From NCBI GenBank assembly GCA_902616005.1, contig CACMRG010000005.1:1-64000 (forward strand): a stretch of DNA of 64,000 bases, written 5' to 3'. The notes beneath the pieces were generated by a model, which was not told the origin of the DNA, did not search any database, and was given only the letters and a program-made list of their open reading frames with translations. The DNA is from an uncultured SAR116 cluster alpha proteobacterium. Lineage in GTDB: Bacteria; Pseudomonadota; Alphaproteobacteria; Puniceispirillales; Marisalimonadaceae. Position 1 is the stretch's first letter; each line of letters opens with the position of its first letter. This document shows positions 8,632-16,072 of the stretch, one piece after another. A program made the translations under genes and the position numbers.

Positions 8632-9378
8632 ATGCTATTTATATTTATAGGTATGTTTAGAGTATTTGTTACATTTTTAATCATTATTATTTTTTGGTAT
8701 ATTATTTGTTTATTATTTGAATTACCATCTTTCATTTTACCTTCACCTTATTTAGTAGCAATTGCTTTATTTAATAATTTTTCAGAAATTTTAAATCATT
8801 CATCAATCACTTTATTAGAGATTTTATTATCTTTATTTTTCGGAATAGTTTTAGGAAGTTTTTTTGCAGTTTTAATATCTTTATCTGAGAAACTAAAAAG
8901 ATGGGTTATGCCTTTATTAATAGCTAGTCAATCAATACCAGTATTTGCCTTAGCTCCAATTTTGGTTTTATGGTTTGGTTATGGAATATCAAGTAAAGTT
9001 ATTATAGGAACTATAATTGTTTTCTTTCCTATCGCGTCAAACTTTTCGGATGCACTAAATAAAATCCCTAAAGAATATATCAATGCTGGGCAAACACTAG
9101 GTTTTTCAAGGTTGCAAATCTTTAACTTAATTAAACTCCCAAATGCATTACCTGGACTTTTTTCTGGTATAAGAGTTGGAGCTTGTTTTGCACCTATCGG
9201 AGCAGTTGTTGGTGAATGGATTGGAGGAAGTCAAGGATTAGGATCTTATATGATCTATAGTAATGCAAGATTGCAAATTGATAATATGTTTGCTGCGTTA
9301 ATAATTTTAATTATTATTACTATCTCGCTTTACCATCTAATTGACTTAATACTTAAAAAGTTGATTTGGTGGGAATAA
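8632..9378 (+). CDS. ABC transporter permease, ThiX-type (thiamine precursor uptake)
   Basis: A 248-residue inner-membrane permease of the SsuC/TauC/ThiX (BPD_transp_1) family with about six hydrophobic segments. The EAA-type loop, residues about 140-160, reads IPKEYINAGQTLGFSRLQIF. The assignment to thiamine-precursor transport rests on the next gene (ThiY-like) and the TPP riboswitch between them. The first ATG lies six bases from the divergent AcuC-like start; ATG 8653, preceded by TATAGG, could be the true start. No ATP-binding partner (ThiZ) is present in the window. Confidence 0.83.
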   Translation: MLFIFIGMFRVFVTFLIIIIFWYIICLLFELPSFILPSPYLVAIALFNNFSEILNHSSITLLEILLSLFFGIVLGSFFAVLISLSEKLKRWVMPLLIASQSIPVFALAPILVLWFGYGISSKVIIGTIIVFFPIASNFSDALNKIPKEYINAGQTLGFSRLQIFNLIKLPNALPGLFSGIRVGACFAPIGAVVGEWIGGSQGLGSYMIYSNARLQIDNMFAALIILIIITISLYHLIDLILKKLIWWE

Positions 9379-9415
9379 TTCAGTTTACATCAAATTAGAG
9401 TTAATGCAATATTAT

Positions 9416-9489
9416 AACCTAACAGGGGTGCTTTTTATGCTGAGATATACCCTATAAACCTGATCTAGATAATGCTAGCGGAGGGAGTT
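9416..9489 (+). promoter_or_regulatory. TPP riboswitch (THI box)
   Basis: Conserved TPP-aptamer elements occur in order: CAGGGGTGC, CTGAGA followed by ATACCC, ACCTGATCTAGATAATG, and the 3' strand GCGGAGGGAG. The 3' strand doubles as the ribosome-binding site (GGAGG) for the gene starting at 9494, so TPP binding would be expected to hide the start region and switch off translation. The element sits downstream of the permease gene, not at the head of the transport operon. Confidence 0.95.
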
Positions 9490-9493
9490 CATT

Positions 9494-10429
9494 ATGCGAT
9501 TATTATCTTTAGTTTTATTTTTTAATTTTATTTTTTACTCATCATTTGCTACATCAAATGAAAATAACATAAAAATAGGATTAGACTGGTTTATTAATCC
9601 AGATCATGCACCAATTATTATAGCCGAACAATATGGTTATTTTAAAGAAGACGGATTACAAGTTGAAATCATTGAGCCTGCTGACCCTAATGATCCACCT
9701 AAACAAGTTGCAGCTGGAAAAATTGATATTGCTATATCTTATCAACCACAATTTCATTTACAAATTGATCAATCGCTACCAATTGTAAGACTTGGATCTT
9801 TAGTTAGCACACCATTAAATAGTCTTGTGGTTTTAAAAGATGGACCAATAAAATCTATAAAAGATCTTAAAAATAAAAAAATAGGTTTTTCTGTTGGTGG
9901 GTTTGAAGATGCACTTTTGTCAGGAATGTTTGATAAATACGGATTAAGATTATCAGATGTTCAACTAATTAATATTAATTTTTCACTATCACCTTCATTA
10001 ATTTCAAAAAAAGTAGACGCAGTAATTGGAGCATTTAGAAACTTTGAACTTAATCAAATGGATATTGTAAACCGACCTGGAAAAGCCTTCTACCCAGAGG
10101 AACACGGAGTTCCTCATTATGAAGAATTGATTTACATCATTAATAAAAATGATAGAAAAAAACAAAAGTTTAATAGTTTTCTAAAAGCAATTCAAAAAGC
10201 TACAATTAAAATTGTTAATAGCCCTGAAGAAACATGGAAAGATTTTTCAAGTTATAAAAAAGGGTTAAACGATGAACTAAATAAAAGAGCTTATCGAGAT
10301 ACTGTTAGAAGATTTACCTTACGTCCTAGTGCTTACGATTTAGAGGCTTATAAAGTTTTTCAAAATTTTCTATACAATAAAAAAATAATCAAAAAGATAC
10401 ATAATATTGAATTATTCATTAAACCATGA
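9494..10429 (+). CDS. thiY: ThiY/NMT1-like thiamine-precursor (HMP-type) binding protein
   Basis: A 311-residue periplasmic binding protein with a signal peptide (residues 1 to about 20) and the ThiY/THI5 hallmark LDWFINPDHAPIIIAEQ at the start of the mature part. Further family segments are DPPKQVAAGKIDIAISYQ and KKIGFSVGGFED. It delivers a pyrimidine precursor of thiamine to the ThiX-type permease. Direct control by the TPP riboswitch upstream supports the assignment. The gene runs into the antiporter operon with only 13 bases to mnhE, or overlaps it if an earlier mnhE start is used. Confidence 0.92.
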   Translation: MRLLSLVLFFNFIFYSSFATSNENNIKIGLDWFINPDHAPIIIAEQYGYFKEDGLQVEIIEPADPNDPPKQVAAGKIDIAISYQPQFHLQIDQSLPIVRLGSLVSTPLNSLVVLKDGPIKSIKDLKNKKIGFSVGGFEDALLSGMFDKYGLRLSDVQLININFSLSPSLISKKVDAVIGAFRNFELNQMDIVNRPGKAFYPEEHGVPHYEELIYIINKNDRKKQKFNSFLKAIQKATIKIVNSPEETWKDFSSYKKGLNDELNKRAYRDTVRRFTLRPSAYDLEAYKVFQNFLYNKKIIKKIHNIELFIKP

Positions 10430-10442
10430 TTATATTCAAATC

Positions 10443-10919
10443 ATGATTAATAGTAAAAGTATTGCATTATTCTTATTTTTATTTGGTTTTTGGCTATTAA
10501 TGTCCGGCCATTATACGGTTTTAATTACTTCGCTTGGTGTTGTTTCTTGTTTGTTATGTGTTTACTTAACAATCAAAGGAAATTTTTTAGATAACGAAAC
10601 CATACCGATCTATTTTTTTCCTCGATTAATTCAATATACAATTTGGTTAATCAAAGAAATCTTTATATCAAATATAACAACAGCTAAAGTTATTTTATCT
10701 AAATCAGAAGAACCAGAATTATTCTCTGTTAAAGCTTCACAAAAAACAAATGAAGGAAAAGTAACCTATGCAAATTCTATTACGCTTACACCTGGGACTG
10801 TAACCACACAAATAAAAGATAACGTATTTGAAGTTCATGCATTGACTAAAGAGTTTGGTGATGATGTTAGAGGTTCTGAGATGGACAGAATGGTAACTTG
10901 GTTAGAAAAAGGTAAATAA
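10443..10919 (+). CDS. mnhE: Na+/H+ antiporter subunit E (MnhE/MrpE)
   Basis: A 158-residue membrane protein of the MnhE family: two or three N-terminal hydrophobic segments, then the conserved region with YFFPRLIQYTIWLIKEI and NSITLTPGTVTTQI, ending with a short charged tail (DRMVTWLEKGK). ATG 10443 is chosen; a start at 10407 would add 12 polar residues and overlap the previous gene. It is first in the Mrp-type operon. The end overlaps mnhF by one base (TAATG). Confidence 0.9.
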   Translation: MINSKSIALFLFLFGFWLLMSGHYTVLITSLGVVSCLLCVYLTIKGNFLDNETIPIYFFPRLIQYTIWLIKEIFISNITTAKVILSKSEEPELFSVKASQKTNEGKVTYANSITLTPGTVTTQIKDNVFEVHALTKEFGDDVRGSEMDRMVTWLEKGK

Positions 10920-11179
10920 TGTTTTTAGCTGTTTTGATTGCTCTTGCAGTTTCTTTTTTGTTAATTTTAGTTCGTTTGATTATTGGGAAAACTACATATG
11001 ACAGAATTTTAGCTGCAAATAGTATTGGTACTATAATAGTTTTAGGAATTTCTGTTCATGGTTTTTATATGGGCAGACCTGAATTTGTAGATATTTCTAT
11101 AGTCTATGCACTAATAAATTTTATTGGAACAGTAGCTGTTTTAAAACTTTTTGATAAAGGAACTCTGGGGGATAAATAA
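10919..11179 (+). CDS. mnhF: Na+/H+ antiporter subunit F (MnhF/MrpF)
   Basis: An 86-residue protein with three hydrophobic helices, of normal MnhF size. The conserved segment YDRILAANSIGT (residues about 27-38) and the C-terminal IVYALINFIGTVAVLKL identify the family. It is coupled to mnhE by a one-base overlap and followed immediately by mnhG. It is a small membrane subunit of the cation/proton antiporter complex. Confidence 0.9.
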   Translation: MFLAVLIALAVSFLLILVRLIIGKTTYDRILAANSIGTIIVLGISVHGFYMGRPEFVDISIVYALINFIGTVAVLKLFDKGTLGDK

Positions 11180-11503
11180 ATGTTAGATCTCTTAATTCAA
11201 ATAATATCCATAATATCTTTTGTAGGTGGAGTTTTTTTTATATTAACTGGATCACTAGGTCTAATAAGATTACCAGATGTTTTTTCCCGAATTCATGCAG
11301 CTGGAATGATTGATACAGCAGGAGTTTCATTTATAATATTAGGAATGATTTTACAAAGCGGCTTTTCATTAATCACTGCAAAATTAATGTTTATTGGAAT
11401 TTTTATATTTTTCACAAGTCCTATTACAAGTCATATAACTGCAAACCTAGCTAGAAAAAAAGGTGTTGATCCTGTAGGAAAGACAAAAGGTAAAACTCTA
11501 TGA
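11180..11503 (+). CDS. mnhG: Na+/H+ antiporter subunit G (MnhG/MrpG)
   Basis: A 107-residue protein with three hydrophobic segments and the MnhG signature GSLGLIRLPDVFSRIHAAG (residues about 24-42), followed by SPITSHITANLARKKG. It starts on the base after the mnhF stop and overlaps the next gene by four bases (ATGA), a tight operon junction. Confidence 0.92.
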   Translation: MLDLLIQIISIISFVGGVFFILTGSLGLIRLPDVFSRIHAAGMIDTAGVSFIILGMILQSGFSLITAKLMFIGIFIFFTSPITSHITANLARKKGVDPVGKTKGKTL

Positions 11504-12069
11504 TAGGCGAAATTATAATAAATGCATTTCTCGTAACCCTAATGTTAACAATAGCAATATTTATTATTAACACTCGAAAAGTGATATCAACTATATTATT
11601 AACTGGTACATATTCTCTAGTAGCAGCTCTTATGTTTGTAAGTCTAGATGCAGTAGATGTTGCATTTACAGAAGCATCTGTTGGCGCAGGAATTTCAACA
11701 ATATTATTCTTAGCAGCTTTAAGCTATCTTCCAAGAGAGGAAAAAGAAGAAAAATTTAATGTAAAACATATTTATGCTATCTGCACATGTACAATAATTG
11801 CAGGATTATTAATTTGGGCCAGCTATGATTTGCCGCTAGTTGGTCAATTAGAAAACCCTGTTCATCAAAACCTTGCACAAGACTTCATTGAAGGATCACG
11901 AAACCATATAGGGATACCAAATGTAGTTACTTCAATTCTTGCAAGCTATAGGGGATATGACACTTTTGGCGAAACAGTTGTTATATACACAGCTGGAATC
12001 GCTGTATTAGTTTTATTGTATGATGGAGTTTCAAAAACATCAAAAATTTATAAGGGGAAAAATAAATAG
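11500..12069 (+). CDS. DUF4040/MbhD-MbhE-like antiporter subunit (detached MrpA C-terminus)
   Basis: A 189-residue membrane protein. Residues 1 to about 75 match the DUF4040 (MbhD) domain, with LLTGTYSLVAALMFVSLDAVDVAFTEASVG as its centre (residues about 34-63). Residues about 90-185 resemble the MbhE-like segment, including SILASYRGYDTFGETVVIYTAG in the second half. In canonical Mrp these domains form the C-terminus of MrpA; here they are a separate gene. The position after mnhG and before mnhB matches the order of the archaeal Mbh membrane module. It overlaps mnhG by four bases. Confidence 0.85.
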   Translation: MIGEIIINAFLVTLMLTIAIFIINTRKVISTILLTGTYSLVAALMFVSLDAVDVAFTEASVGAGISTILFLAALSYLPREEKEEKFNVKHIYAICTCTIIAGLLIWASYDLPLVGQLENPVHQNLAQDFIEGSRNHIGIPNVVTSILASYRGYDTFGETVVIYTAGIAVLVLLYDGVSKTSKIYKGKNK

Positions 12070-12501
12070 ATGGATAATTTAATTTTAAAAGTATGTACAA
12101 AAGTTTTATTTACTCCAATAATTTTGTTTGGTTTATACGTTCAATTTCATGGTGATTTTGGTCCAGGAGGAGGATTTCAAGCTGGCGTTATAGTTGCCGC
12201 GGCTTTTATATTGTATGCAATGGTATTTAGTGTTGAAGATTGTAAAGTGATTATGCCACCAAAATTAAATTTCTTTTTGCTTGCATTGGGGGCCTTTATT
12301 TATGGGTTTGTTGGAATAATTGGGTTAATTTTAGGCGACCCCTATCTGAGTTATGATGTTTTAGGTTCAACAAAAGAAGCTGGTCAACATATAGGTATAT
12401 TGCTTGTTGAGTTTGGAGTTGGTCTAACTGTATGTAATGTAATGATTTCTTTATTTTACTCATTCGCAAATTTTAACTTTGGAAAGAGAAATAATGATTG
12501 A
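12070..12501 (+). CDS. mnhB: Na+/H+ antiporter subunit B (MnhB/MrpB)
   Basis: A 143-residue MnhB-family protein with four hydrophobic segments and the family motif GDFGPGGGFQAGVI (residues about 30-43), then a later conserved stretch with KEAGQHIGILLVEFGVGLTV. It is directly adjacent to the DUF4040 gene and overlaps mnhC by eight bases. Confidence 0.92.
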   Translation: MDNLILKVCTKVLFTPIILFGLYVQFHGDFGPGGGFQAGVIVAAAFILYAMVFSVEDCKVIMPPKLNFFLLALGAFIYGFVGIIGLILGDPYLSYDVLGSTKEAGQHIGILLVEFGVGLTVCNVMISLFYSFANFNFGKRNND

Positions 12502-12886
12502 TCAGATATTTGGTGTATGGAATTACTGGATAGTATTCATTTTAATGATGATAGGACTTTACATTGTCATATCCAAAAAAAGCCTTTTAAAAAAAATAGT
12601 TGGCCTAGCTATCTTCCAAACATCTGTTTTTCTTTTGTATATAACATTCGGGAAAATTGCTGGAGGCACAGCTCCAATTTTAACTAAAAATATAGATGAA
12701 ATATATTCGAACCCTCTTCCACATGTCCTCATACTTACAGCAATTGTTGTTGGTGTTGCGACAACCGCTCTGGGTCTTGCATTAACGGTCAGAATTAACA
12801 AGGCATATGGAACAATTAATGAAGATGAAATTTCTGCATCAGATTTAGTTGAATATCATAAAAAATATCTCGAAGATAATAAATAA
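12494..12886 (+). CDS. mnhC: Na+/H+ antiporter subunit C (MnhC/MrpC, NuoK-like)
   Basis: A 130-residue NuoK-like subunit with three hydrophobic helices and the conserved PLPHVLILTAIVVGVATTALGLAL (residues about 77-100), in which the HVLILTAIVVG segment is diagnostic. The ATG at 12494, preceded by GGAAAGAG, is preferred over an upstream in-frame TTG at 12479. The eight-base overlap with mnhB implies coupling. Confidence 0.92.
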   Translation: MIDQIFGVWNYWIVFILMMIGLYIVISKKSLLKKIVGLAIFQTSVFLLYITFGKIAGGTAPILTKNIDEIYSNPLPHVLILTAIVVGVATTALGLALTVRINKAYGTINEDEISASDLVEYHKKYLEDNK

Positions 12887-12891
12887 AAACG

Positions 12892-14388
12892 ATGTCATTT
12901 ATAATTAAAAATTTACCTATCCTTATCGTTATAACACCTTTGATGTTCTCACTGATAGTTGCAGTTCTAACTAACAATAGAATAGCATGGTCCCTTTCTA
13001 CTTTTGCATCTTTTTTAACAATGATATTCACAATTCTTCTTAGCTTTGAAGTTTCTGATAGAAGTAACATTTCATATTATTTAGGTAATTGGCCACCACC
13101 ACTCGGCATAGAATATGTTATTGATACAATAAGTATAATTCCAATTATGATAGTTTCAGTTATTGGCTTAATAGCTACATTATTTGCCCATAATTTTATT
13201 ACTTTAGAAATTGATAAAAAACTTGTTTCTAAAACTTATAGTTTATGGTTGCTAACAATCGCGGGTTTGATTGGCTTAATCACAACAGCTGATGCTTTTA
13301 ACCTTTTTGTTTTTCTAGAAATTTCATCACTATCTGCAGTAGCACTTGTTGCATTAGGATCAAAAGTAGATAGGAAAGCTTTAGTTGCAGGCTATAATTA
13401 CTTAATTTTGGGTGCAGTTGGCGCAACTTTTTATGTGATTGGAGTTGGACTACTATATGGTGTGACTGGTACATTAAATATGGGTGATTTGGCTCAAAAA
13501 ATTCCAACTCTAGGACTAAATAAATCAGTTATAGTTGCATTCACATTTATGATGTTAGGTATAATGGTCAAAGCAGCAGTTTTTCCTTTACATATATGGT
13601 TGCCAAATGCATATGCTTATGCTCCGTCACCAGTTTCTGTTTTGTTAGCTGCTACAGCAACAAAAGTTTCTATATATATTTTAGTTAGAATTTCATACAC
13701 CATTTTTGGATCTTCATATGAAATTTATTCATTTGAAAGTCTTAGATATATATTATTATACCTTGCAATTTTAGCGATGTTTGCAGGAACCATTATGGCA
13801 ATATTCGAAAAAGATGTAAAAAAACTATTGGCGCATTCTTCAGTTGCACAAATTGGATATATCGTTCTTGGCATTTCTTTGGCAACAAGTCCAGGAATTG
13901 CTTCAAGTTTTATTCATCTAATAAATCACGCTCTTATTAAAGCTGGCTTATTTATGTCAATAGTAGCCATGGGATACTATACTTTAAAAAGAATAGATGT
14001 GAAAACGATAGCTGGGCTGGGAAGGCAATTACCAATTACTTTTTTTTCTTTTGTGATTTGTGCTCTTAGTTTAGCAGGACTACCATTAACGGTAGGATTT
14101 ATATCAAAACTTTATCTAATTAAAGCAGCTTATATGAGCGAAGGAATATGGCTTCCTTTTTTAATTTTAGTAAGTTCAGCTTTGTCATTAATCTATATCT
14201 GGAAGTTAATCGAAGGTCTCTGGTATAATGAAAAGAGTTTAAAAATTGAAAAAATTAAAGAATTGCCTGAAATTTATTTACCACTTTTAGTCATTACTTT
14301 TTTAAATATTTATTTTGGTATAGACGCAGGTTTAATAATTGATAATAGCTTTATTGCCTCTGATGCATTAATGAGTGGAATCAAATAA
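12892..14388 (+). CDS. mnhD: Antiporter subunit D, NuoN/MrpD-like (first of three)
   Basis: A 498-residue polytopic protein of the NuoL/M/N (Proton_antipo_M) family with about 14 hydrophobic helices. The proposed proton-path residues are kept: Glu in NLFVFLEISSLS (helix 5), Lys in MVKAAVFPLHIWLPNAYAYAP (helix 7) and a further Lys in KLLAHSSVAQIGYI. The LHIWLPNAYA segment is MrpD-like. It shares one base with the next gene (TAATG). Confidence 0.92.
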   Translation: MSFIIKNLPILIVITPLMFSLIVAVLTNNRIAWSLSTFASFLTMIFTILLSFEVSDRSNISYYLGNWPPPLGIEYVIDTISIIPIMIVSVIGLIATLFAHNFITLEIDKKLVSKTYSLWLLTIAGLIGLITTADAFNLFVFLEISSLSAVALVALGSKVDRKALVAGYNYLILGAVGATFYVIGVGLLYGVTGTLNMGDLAQKIPTLGLNKSVIVAFTFMMLGIMVKAAVFPLHIWLPNAYAYAPSPVSVLLAATATKVSIYILVRISYTIFGSSYEIYSFESLRYILLYLAILAMFAGTIMAIFEKDVKKLLAHSSVAQIGYIVLGISLATSPGIASSFIHLINHALIKAGLFMSIVAMGYYTLKRIDVKTIAGLGRQLPITFFSFVICALSLAGLPLTVGFISKLYLIKAAYMSEGIWLPFLILVSSALSLIYIWKLIEGLWYNEKSLKIEKIKELPEIYLPLLVITFLNIYFGIDAGLIIDNSFIASDALMSGIK

Positions 14389-15842
14389 TGACCAATGAAT
14401 TTTATATATATTTATCAATTTTAACCCCCCTTATTGCCTTTTTTACGACTCCTTTATTATCTTCAAATCCGAACTTAAGAGATAGCTTAGGGCCAATAGG
14501 TGGTATTATTACTTTTTACAGTTCTCTCAATATTGCATCACTTTACTTAGATGGAGAGGTTCTTAGTTTCACATTTTTTCAAATAAGCGAAACATTATCT
14601 ATTTCATTTAAGATAACTGGTTTAGGTGTAATTTTTGGATTAGTAGCATCAGGCTTATGGATATTAGCTTCAATTTACACAATTGGTTATATGAGAGGTA
14701 ATAAAGAAAAAAATCAAACAAGATTTTTTACATTTTATTCAATAGCTATATTTGCAGCAATTTGTATTGCCTATTCAGGTAATCTTTTAACATTATTTAT
14801 CTTTTATGAAGTCTTAACATTTTCCACTTATCCTCTAGTAGCTCATAAACAAAATGAAGAGGCTAAAAAAGCTGGAAGACTTTACATGGGTATATTAGTG
14901 GGAACTTCAATTGTTTTTTTACTTCCAGCAATAATTATTGTTTGGGTACTGACAGGTAGTTTGGATTTTTCAGCAAATGGTATTTTAAAAGGTAATATCT
15001 CAAATGAATATGTTCCATTTTTATTGGCATTATTTGCGTTTGGAATTGGTAAAGCCGCATTGATGCCATTTCATAAATGGCTTCCAGCTGCGATGGTAGC
15101 ACCAACTCCTGTATCAGCACTATTGCACGCTGTTGCTGTTGTTAAAGCTGGTGTGTTTTCAATGTTAATTGTCATTACATATGTCTTTGGAATAAATTTT
15201 TTAACTGAAACCAATGGTGCAGTTTGGTTAATATGGATATCAAGTATTACCTTATTGCTGTCAAGTTGTATTGCAATTACTAAAGATGATTTAAAAGCTC
15301 GATTAGCTTATTCTACTATAAGTCAGCTATCATATATAGTGCTTGGAGGTGCCATTGCAACAAATATAGCAGTACAAGGTGCAGCGATTCATATTGTTAT
15401 GCATGCTGTGGGTAAAATTACATTATTTTTTGCAGCAGGTGCAATATATGTTGCAACACATTTGTCAAAAATCTCAGATTTAAATGGAATGGGTAAATCA
15501 ATGCCTTTAACATTTGTAGCTTTCTTCATCGGTTCTTTGTCAATTATTGGCGTACCACCAATGGGTGGATCTTGGAGCAAATTTTACTTAATGTTAGGTT
15601 CTGTTGAGAAAGACTATTTATTAGTTATTTACATTCTCGCAATTTCAACTCTTCTTAATGTTTATTATTTATTAGAAATACCTGCTAAGGCCTTCTTTCA
15701 ACAAAAGAGAACCAATATACAAGTAACTAAGCATCCTTTAACAGTTTATCCAACTTTTTTTGCTGCTATACTTACGATTATTTTGTTTATTTACATAGAA
15801 CCGCTAAAAGATATTACTAACTTAATATTTGGGAATTCATAA
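14388..15842 (+). CDS. Antiporter subunit D-like, NuoM/MrpD family (second of three)
   Basis: A 484-residue polytopic NuoL/M/N-family subunit. Glu in LFIFYEVLTFSTYPL (helix 5), Lys and His in GIGKAALMPFHKWLP, and the double signature TPVSALLHAVAVVKAG are all present, so it looks competent for proton translocation. It is closer to NuoM/MrpA-core-type sequences than the first copy. Its stop shares one base with the start of the 76-residue gene that follows. Confidence 0.9.
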   Translation: MTNEFYIYLSILTPLIAFFTTPLLSSNPNLRDSLGPIGGIITFYSSLNIASLYLDGEVLSFTFFQISETLSISFKITGLGVIFGLVASGLWILASIYTIGYMRGNKEKNQTRFFTFYSIAIFAAICIAYSGNLLTLFIFYEVLTFSTYPLVAHKQNEEAKKAGRLYMGILVGTSIVFLLPAIIIVWVLTGSLDFSANGILKGNISNEYVPFLLALFAFGIGKAALMPFHKWLPAAMVAPTPVSALLHAVAVVKAGVFSMLIVITYVFGINFLTETNGAVWLIWISSITLLLSSCIAITKDDLKARLAYSTISQLSYIVLGGAIATNIAVQGAAIHIVMHAVGKITLFFAAGAIYVATHLSKISDLNGMGKSMPLTFVAFFIGSLSIIGVPPMGGSWSKFYLMLGSVEKDYLLVIYILAISTLLNVYYLLEIPAKAFFQQKRTNIQVTKHPLTVYPTFFAAILTIILFIYIEPLKDITNLIFGNS

Positions 15843-16072
15843 TGATATTATTAAAATTAATAAAAAAGTTTGGGAAAATAAATTCTATAGTTTTATTCAT
15901 TTGCATATTATTATTACTTCTTGAATTTGTAGGCCATAGACATGGTGAATTTAAAATCGAGGAGTTTTTGTTTTTTCCTGCACTTTTTGGATACATTTCA
16001 TGTATTATAATTTTTAAAGTAGGTGTGGCTTTAAGATCAATATTTATGAGAGATGAGGATTATTATGATTAA
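15842..16072 (+). CDS. Small two-helix membrane protein of the antiporter operon
   Basis: A 76-residue protein with two predicted membrane segments (about residues 14-28 and 41-60) separated by a polar stretch containing GHRHGEFKIEEF, and an acidic C-terminus RDEDYYD. I do not recognise the family. It is coupled on both sides, by one base to the preceding D subunit and by eight bases to the next, which argues that it is a genuine accessory subunit and not a chance frame. Confidence 0.75.
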   Translation: MILLKLIKKFGKINSIVLFICILLLLLEFVGHRHGEFKIEEFLFFPALFGYISCIIIFKVGVALRSIFMRDEDYYD

